Below, in pieces: positions 59,308-64,000 of a DNA stretch of 64,000 nucleotides. A program made the translations under genes and the position numbers. The stretch's first letter is position 1. Each line of letters begins with the position of its first letter. This DNA is from Flavobacterium sp. UBA7680 (lineage in GTDB: Bacteria; Bacteroidota; Bacteroidia; Flavobacteriales; Flavobacteriaceae), in assembly GCF_002482975.1 (NCBI RefSeq), contig NZ_DLHA01000058.1, forward strand, positions 62,001-126,000, written 5' to 3'. Under the pieces are notes generated by a model, which had not been told where the DNA came from, ran no database searches, and was given only the letters and a program-made list of their open reading frames with translations.

Positions 59308-60656
59308 TTATTCCCATCTTTTCTCTTCTTATCTCTCGTTTTCAACATATTTCGATTGACAGAACCGTGGGTTTTCTTTTTTGTTTTTGAAGGGCCTCCT
59401 AAATTGACTTTTTTATTCTTTTTAGATTTTTCATGAAAAGCTCCGTCTCCTTCGAGTTTTACTTTTTTCATTAAAAACTTAATAGGCTGTTTGTCTTTTT
59501 CAGGTTCGATTAATTTTGTTGAAACTTCAACTTCTTCAGGGAAATCAGTGATATCAAGTTCCTGGTTCATTAAAACTTCGACTTCAATTTTAAATTCTTC
59601 TTCTCTTGGAGTAACAAAACTAATGGCTGTTCCTGTAGCATCTGCACGCCCTGTACGACCAATTCTGTGCATGTATAATTCTGGTTCTTCCGGAAGTTCG
59701 AAGTTAATTACGTGTGAGATATTAGAAATATCCAAACCTCTCGCCATAATATCGGTTGTAATTAAGCCGCGAAGATTTCCTTCCTGAAATTCTGCCATTG
59801 TGCTCAAACGATAATTTTGAGATTTATTCGAGTGAATTACACCAAATTGTCCTTCAAAATCTTCTTCAATGCGTGTGTGAAGCATATCCGAAATCTTTTT
59901 ATTGTTTACGAAAACCAAAACACGATCCATGCTTTCGTCATTCTGCAATAAATGTTTTAACAGATTTACTTTTGTATTGAAATTGGGAACGTTGTATGTA
60001 ATTTGAGTAATTTTTTCAAGCGGTGTTCCCGATGCTGCAAGCGTAACTTCTTCTGGGAAATCAAAATAATCATTTAATATATCATCAACTTCATCTGTCA
60101 TTGTTGCAGAGAATAATATATTTTGACGTTTGGTTTTCATCATCGCCAATAGTGAAGTCAGCTGTGGTCTGAAACCAAGATTCAGCATTTCGTCAAATTC
60201 GTCGATTACTAATTTTTGCGTTTCATCAAAACGAACAACAGCGTCAAGCGCTAAATCCATTGTACGACCCGGAGTTCCAACTAAAATATCGACACCTTCG
60301 TAAACAGCTTTTTTTTGTGTATTGATGTTTACTCCTCCATAAATCCCCAATGTTTTAACCGACATATATGCGGTTAATTTCTCGACTTCTTCGACAACCT
60401 GAACCACTAATTCACGGGTTGGAACAAGTACAACAATTTTTGGTGTATTGGTATTGGTGAATTTATAAAGTTTTAAAAGAGGTAGTAAATAAGCAAATGT
60501 TTTACCGGTTCCGGTTTGCGCAATTCCCATCATATCACGTCCAGACATGATTACAGAGAAAGATTTTTCCTGAATAGGAGTAGGCGTAACAAAACCTAAT
60601 TCGTCAACAGCTTTTTGTAATGATTTTGGGAGATTGAATTTTTCGAAAGTACTCAT
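59304..60656 (-). CDS. DEAD-box RNA helicase
   Basis: This 450-residue helicase shows FEKFNLPKSLQKAVDELGF (Q-motif), AQTGTGKT (Walker A), PTREL, SAT, DIMARGLDI and HRIGRTGRA (motif VI). The Walker B motif reads DEFD instead of DEAD (VIDEFDEMLNLGF). The tail is rich in Lys and ends in a basic GNK. The start is placed at 60656 (MSTFEKF); an ATG two codons earlier is possible. It is a second, shorter paralog of the helicase at 2219-4141 and lacks the RNA-binding and RGG-like parts. Probable role in ribosome assembly or RNA turnover. Confidence 0.92.
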   Translation of the reverse strand: MSTFEKFNLPKSLQKAVDELGFVTPTPIQEKSFSVIMSGRDMMGIAQTGTGKTFAYLLPLLKLYKFTNTNTPKIVVLVPTRELVVQVVEEVEKLTAYMSVKTLGIYGGVNINTQKKAVYEGVDILVGTPGRTMDLALDAVVRFDETQKLVIDEFDEMLNLGFRPQLTSLLAMMKTKRQNILFSATMTDEVDDILNDYFDFPEEVTLAASGTPLEKITQITYNVPNFNTKVNLLKHLLQNDESMDRVLVFVNNKKISDMLHTRIEEDFEGQFGVIHSNKSQNYRLSTMAEFQEGNLRGLITTDIMARGLDISNISHVINFELPEEPELYMHRIGRTGRADATGTAISFVTPREEEFKIEVEVLMNQELDITDFPEEVEVSTKLIEPEKDKQPIKFLMKKVKLEGDGAFHEKSKKNKKVNLGGPSKTKKKTHGSVNRNMLKTRDKKRKDGNK

Positions 60657-60728
60657 TTGCATTAAATTTTGTGCAAATGTACGTTAAAATGATGGTTTTT
60701 TGTTGATTTTGTTTTTTTGATAATGAAT

Positions 60729-60797
60729 TGTCACCCTGAGCGAAGTCGAAGGGACGTGCCAATTGGGGCGTGGGCTGCGACTTCGCTCAGCCTGACA
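60729..60797. repeat. Palindromic repeat with CCCTGAGCGAAGTCG arms
   Basis: The left arm 60729-60748 (TGTCACCCTGAGCGAAGTCG) and the right arm 60778-60797 are complementary at 18 of 20 positions. It is GC-richer than its surroundings and lies between two reverse-strand genes. Confidence 0.8.
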
Positions 60798-60814
60798 CTC
60801 AAAAACTTTAAATT

Positions 60815-61579
60815 CTAAAACCCTTCAAAAACACCCAAACCAAACAAAGCAAAATCGTACTTTACAGGATCTGCAGCGTCCATTTTACGAAGTTGTGTAT
60901 CTAATTCTAATAAAGCTTTTGCGTCATTTTGCTTTCGCGAAAGAATTCCTAGTTTGCGGGCAACATTTCCTGAGTGAACATCAAGCGGACATGATAATGC
61001 AGAAGGAGAAATAGTTTTCCAGATTCCTAAATCGACACCTTTTGTGTCTTGGCGAACCATCCAGCGTAAATACATGTTTATACGTTTTGCTGCCGAATTG
61101 TTTAAAGGGTCTGAAATATGTTTTTGAGTTCGTGGTAAATGATCGATTTCGAAAAAGATCTTTTTGAATTCGCTTATACTTTTCTGAAGACTGTCTTTTT
61201 CCTGATTTTTAGCAAAAACTGCTTCAAGTCCGTTGTGGTTTTTGTAAATGTGTTGTAAACCTTTAATGAATCCGTCGAAATCTTTTCCGTTGAAAGTTCG
61301 GTGAACGAAGTTTTCTAAATCGGCTAAATTATCTTCGGAGTGCGACATGACAAAATCGTAAGGCGTATTGCCCATTAATTCCATCATTTTATGAGAATTC
61401 TTGATAATCATTTTACGATTTCCCCAAGCGATTGATGCGCTTAAGAACCCTGCAATTTCGATATCTTCTTTTTGAGAAAATAAATGCGGAATCTGTACAG
61501 GATCACTTTCGATAAAATCCTGATTGTTATATTGAATGACTTTCTCGTCGAGAAATTCTTTGAGTTCTTTTTGATTCAT
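60815..61579 (-). CDS. TIGR02757 family protein
   Basis: This 254-residue soluble protein has the profile of TIGR02757: KEFLDEKVIQYNNQDFIESDPVQIPHLF at the N-terminus, SASIAWGNRKMIIKN, YLRWMVRQD, GLWSTI-like VDLGIWKTISPSALSCPLD and a C-terminal YDFALFGLGVF. A fold related to helix-hairpin-helix DNA glycosylases seems likely from the C-terminal part, but this is inference. Function is not known. It sits alone between two repeats. Confidence 0.88.
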   Translation of the reverse strand: MNQKELKEFLDEKVIQYNNQDFIESDPVQIPHLFSQKEDIEIAGFLSASIAWGNRKMIIKNSHKMMELMGNTPYDFVMSHSEDNLADLENFVHRTFNGKDFDGFIKGLQHIYKNHNGLEAVFAKNQEKDSLQKSISEFKKIFFEIDHLPRTQKHISDPLNNSAAKRINMYLRWMVRQDTKGVDLGIWKTISPSALSCPLDVHSGNVARKLGILSRKQNDAKALLELDTQLRKMDAADPVKYDFALFGLGVFEGF

Positions 61580-61611
61580 TTGAAATGAAATGTTCTTGTT
61601 TATTCGAGTGT

Positions 61612-61690
61612 CCTAGCCCTGATGGGAGCGGCATCCTTTTGTGCCGGGGTTCGGCGCAAAAGATATAGCGGACAGCAGGAAATAGCTCCT
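61612..61690. repeat. Structured intergenic repeat with TGCCGGGGTTCGGC core
   Basis: An outer pair GGAGC (61625-61629) / GCTCC (61685-61689) encloses a strong hairpin with arms TTTTGTGCCG / CGGCGCAAAA (one G-U pair), followed by GATATAGCGGACAGCAGGAA. The sequence is strikingly GC-rich for this genome. From memory, nearly the same element occurs very often between genes in Flavobacterium. Confidence 0.78.
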
Positions 61691-61697
61691 GTAAATA

Positions 61698-62576
61698 TTA
61701 ATTACTAATTTGACCGTCGACCATAATTAATTTTCTGTCGGCCATATTGGCTAATTCTTCGTTGTGGGTTACAATTACAAAAGTCTGTCCGAATTCGTCG
61801 CGAAGCTTGAAAAACAATTGATGTAAATTTTCGGCAGAATGTGTATCGAGATTTCCAGACGGTTCATCGGCAAAAATCACGTCGGGTTTGTTAATTAAGG
61901 CTCTTGCAACGGCAACACGCTGTTGTTCGCCGCCCGAAAGTTCGCTTGGTTTGTGATGAATTCTGTGTGATAAACCTAAATATTCTAAGATTTTTTTAGC
62001 TTCTTTTTCGGTTTGCGCTTTCGATTTATTCGCCATAAAAGCGGGAATACAAACGTTTTCTAAAGCTGTGAATTCTGGTAATAATTGGTGAAACTGGAAA
62101 ATAAATCCTAGATTTAAATTTCTAAATTCAGATAGTATTTTGTCTTGCTTGCTTTTCTTTTTAAAATACCTGTTGTAGTAAATGAACATTAAAAGTATTG
62201 GTAAACATAAGATGCTAATTGTTGCTGATCGTAATGTTTCATCTAAGATTTTTGTTCTGAAAAACAATAAAAAAACTATTAGTAGTATAGTATAAATTGA
62301 GCCAGACCAGGTTACAATTTTAAATGTTTTTTCTTCTTTTGAATTATCATTTTCAATATCCTGTAGTTTCAAAATATTTTCACCATTAATGGTTAATGAT
62401 GATTCTGAGTTTCTTTCGGGTGTATCTAAAGTTCCCAGAATTTGAAGTAAAGTCGTTTTTCCGGCACCGGAAGCTCCAACAATCGAAACAATTTCGCCTT
62501 TCTTAATATGTAAATCAACTCCTTTTAAAACCTCAAGTTTGTCGTAGAATTTATGTATGTTTTTTGCGTGTATCAT
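61698..62576 (-). CDS. LolD-like ABC ATPase with membrane-helix insertion
   Basis: This 292-residue ATPase would drive a LolCDE/MacB-type transporter. The ATPase core is complete: Walker A GASGAGKT (34-41), Q-loop in GFIFQFHQLLPEFTALENV (Q161), signature LSGGEQQR (213-220), Walker B FADEP (235-239) and His 271. Between NILKLQ (residue 72) and FRNLNLGF (151) lie about 70 residues that other LolD proteins lack, which here have only about seven. The insert contains two hydrophobic segments, about 88-106 and 117-134, with basic flanks, like a membrane hairpin. Frame and both halves are intact, so it is not a frameshift. No permease gene is next to it. Function of the insert is unknown. Confidence 0.88.
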   Translation of the reverse strand: MIHAKNIHKFYDKLEVLKGVDLHIKKGEIVSIVGASGAGKTTLLQILGTLDTPERNSESSLTINGENILKLQDIENDNSKEEKTFKIVTWSGSIYTILLIVFLLFFRTKILDETLRSATISILCLPILLMFIYYNRYFKKKSKQDKILSEFRNLNLGFIFQFHQLLPEFTALENVCIPAFMANKSKAQTEKEAKKILEYLGLSHRIHHKPSELSGGEQQRVAVARALINKPDVIFADEPSGNLDTHSAENLHQLFFKLRDEFGQTFVIVTHNEELANMADRKLIMVDGQISN

Positions 62577-62689
62577 TTAGTGAAACTGTTTTTACAAAGA
62601 AACGAAGAATCTATCGATATAAAAATGTGTTGTAACAGAATTTTATGAAGTAATTTTACGTTTACTTTTAATAATTCAATATTTGAAAA

Positions 62690-63409
62690 ATGAGATTAAA
62701 AATAGTTCTGTTTGTATTTATAATTGGGCTTGCTGCTGTTTTTGTTAGTGCTGAACAATATTCTGATGATTTATTTTTAACTTATAAAGTTGATGTTAAA
62801 AAGCAGCATTTAAGATTGTTTTGGAAAGATAATAAAGGAAAACGATTTGAAAGTATCGAGAATCTTAAACTTTGGACTGCTTCAAAAAATCTTAAATTAG
62901 ATTTTGCCATGAATGCCGGAATGTACAAGGCAGATCATTCTCCGCAAGGACTTTATATTGAAAAGCAAAAAGTGTTATCTCCTTTGGATACCCTAAAAGC
63001 AGACGGAAATTTTTATTTAAAACCAAATGGCGTATTTTTTATTACGACTAAAAAAACTGCGGTAATTTGTACGACGGAAAATTTCAGGAATAATAAAGAA
63101 ATTGAATTTGCTACACAATCTGGGCCAATGTTAGTTATTGATGGTCAGATTCATCAAGCTTTTAAAGAAGGGTCGAAAAATCTAAATATTAGAAACGGAG
63201 TAGGCATTTTGCCTAATGGAAACGTAGTTTTTGTGTTGTCTAAGAAAGAGGTTAATTTCTACGATTTTGCGAATTATTTTAAAACTTTAGGCTGTAAAAA
63301 TGCGCTTTATCTTGACGGATTTGTGTCCCGTGCGTATCTCCCTTCACAAAACTGGATTCAAACAGATGGAAATTTTGGTGCGTTATTTGCAGTAACAAGA
63401 AATAATTAA
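62690..63409 (+). CDS. Exported phosphodiester glycosidase (NAGPA/DUF2233) family protein
   Basis: This 239-residue protein has an N-terminal signal or anchor (about 1-21, AAVFVSAEQ). It carries motifs of the NAGPA/DUF2233 fold: FAMNAGMYKADHSPQGLYIE, ATQSGPMLVIDGQIH, RNGVGILPNGNVVFVLSK and CKNALYLDGFVSRAYLP, with the Asp-Gly of the active-site loop. Members hydrolyse phosphodiester-linked sugars (for example in cell-wall or glycan recycling). The substrate here is unknown. Single gene. Confidence 0.88.
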   Translation: MRLKIVLFVFIIGLAAVFVSAEQYSDDLFLTYKVDVKKQHLRLFWKDNKGKRFESIENLKLWTASKNLKLDFAMNAGMYKADHSPQGLYIEKQKVLSPLDTLKADGNFYLKPNGVFFITTKKTAVICTTENFRNNKEIEFATQSGPMLVIDGQIHQAFKEGSKNLNIRNGVGILPNGNVVFVLSKKEVNFYDFANYFKTLGCKNALYLDGFVSRAYLPSQNWIQTDGNFGALFAVTRNN

Positions 63410-63504
63410 AAGGTGGAAATTTTGAAATTAAATTTAATATTCAAATAAAATGAATTTGATGAATTATTTTTAATTTCGGAACAAAAACTCAAATCAAACT
63501 TAAA

Positions 63505-63801
63505 ATGCAAGACCTAAAAGTTGTAGATGACAATAGAATGTCAAAATTAATTATTGGATTAATTTTGGACGGAATTGGTATGATTTCTTTTTCGATTCCG
63601 CTTCTTGGCGAATTTTCAGATGTAATTTGGGCGCCAATCGCGGCTATAATTATGACCAGAATGTATAAAGGCAGAGTTGGAAAAGTAGCCAGTGTTTTAA
63701 CTTTTATTGAAGAAGTAATTCCGTTTACGGATATCATTCCTTCTTTTACATTGACCTGGATTTATACTTATTTCTTTTCTAGTGAGAGAGTGAGAGAATA
63801 A
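63505..63801 (+). CDS. Small membrane protein of unknown function
   Basis: This 98-residue protein has two or three hydrophobic segments (about 13-32, 35-50, 75-93) and starts with a polar MQDLKVVDDNRMSK. The motif IWAPIAAIIMTRMYKGRVGK with FIEEVIPFTDIIPSFTLTW looks conserved, but I recognise no family. It ends 2 bases before the last codon of the convergent gene. Confidence 0.78.
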   Translation: MQDLKVVDDNRMSKLIIGLILDGIGMISFSIPLLGEFSDVIWAPIAAIIMTRMYKGRVGKVASVLTFIEEVIPFTDIIPSFTLTWIYTYFFSSERVRE

Positions 63802-63803
63802 AA

Positions 63804-64000
63804 CTAGTTTTTGAATAAAAATCCTAATCCCATGTTTTTGAGCATTTTCTTTTCGAAGTTCCAAAAGAATTTAAATTGCCCAAAGATGGTTCCTATTGCG
63901 ACTAATAGAACCTGATAAATAGGGAAAATTATAAGCAGCCGAATTAAGGTAAACCAGCCTCCAAAATCTTCTTTGGTGATTCCCAGCCAAACACAAAATG
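63804..64000 (-). CDS. DUF6787-like membrane protein (C-terminal part)
   Basis: The reverse-strand frame is open from the window edge to a TAG at 63804-63806 and encodes 65 residues. The visible sequence includes VWLGITKEDFGGWFTLIRLL, a hydrophobic LIIFPIYQVLLVAIGTIFGQ, and an ending FFWNFEKKMLKNMGLG. This matches my memory of a small Flavobacteriia membrane family (DUF6787). The N-terminus lies beyond the window. Function unknown. Confidence 0.7.
   Translation of the reverse strand, partial: FCVWLGITKEDFGGWFTLIRLLIIFPIYQVLLVAIGTIFGQFKFFWNFEKKMLKNMGLGFLFKN

Noticed and set aside
61612..61690. Possible tRNA, because of a GGTTCGGC stretch like a T-loop
   Set aside because: No acceptor stem, anticodon arm or D-arm can be formed around it; it folds into a single long hairpin.

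Overview
The window looks like chromosome from a Flavobacterium-type bacterium (Bacteroidota, Flavobacteriia). The DNA is AT-rich. Many genes are preceded by the Bacteroidota promoter signature (-33 TTTG, about 20 bp, -7 TAnnTTTG), and leader AGGAGG-type ribosome sites are mostly absent. Several genes appear to start with TTG or GTG. Lipoproteins, SusC/SusD proteins and families named only by DUF numbers are frequent, as is usual in this group. No tRNA, rRNA, CRISPR array, prophage or intact insertion sequence is visible.

Layout. 0-4.9 kb: the end of pepD, a tiny basic protein, a carboxypeptidase-regulatory-domain protein, a DEAD-box helicase and rdgB. 5-7.1 kb: an ABC exporter and a DUF2809 protein. 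7.2-8 kb: a REP-associated tyrosine transposase (RAYT) flanked by its probable palindromes. 8-12 kb: a GH88 hydrolase followed by three tandem paralogous lipoproteins. 12-14.3 kb: an FMN glutamate-synthase-like enzyme and a NYN/LOTUS protein. 14.5-19.6 kb: a nitrogen-oxide island holding an Rrf2/NsrR-like regulator, an azurin gene broken by a stop codon, the iron-sulfur repair protein RIC, and a divergent nirK-nirV-SCO operon. These are tied together by a shared palindromic operator. 19.8-30.4 kb: an alpha-oxoamine synthase, a GNAT-like protein, an outer-membrane protein, YfhO, a glycosyltransferase and a flippase. 30.5-33.3 kb: uvrA. 33.4-33.8 kb: an array of double hairpins. 33.9-45.6 kb: a beta-glucan (laminarin-type) utilisation locus with a one-component regulator, SusC, SusD, a glycan-binding lipoprotein and two GH16 enzymes. 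45.9-64 kb: a sigma factor, a TPR protein, nth, bcp, a metallo-hydrolase, an esterase, a dihydroorotase-like protein, a BatA/VWA protein, a lactonase, a second DEAD helicase, a TIGR02757 protein, an unusual LolD-like ATPase, a phosphodiester glycosidase-like protein and a DUF6787-type fragment.

The most coherent circuit is the nitrogen-oxide island. Identical 9-8-9 palindromes lie upstream of ric and nirK, and a near-identical one sits over the promoter of the rrf2 gene itself. The regulator carries three cysteines in the NsrR arrangement. This suggests autoregulated NO sensing that controls nitrite reduction and repair of nitrosative damage. The strangest single protein is a LolD-like ABC ATPase with about 70 extra residues, including two predicted membrane helices, inserted between Walker A and the Q-loop. 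Intergenic space is rich in several unrelated palindromic repeat families. One of them (CTTTGTCAAAGTT-N3-AACTTTGACAAAG) brackets the RAYT gene on both sides and recurs 46 kb away.
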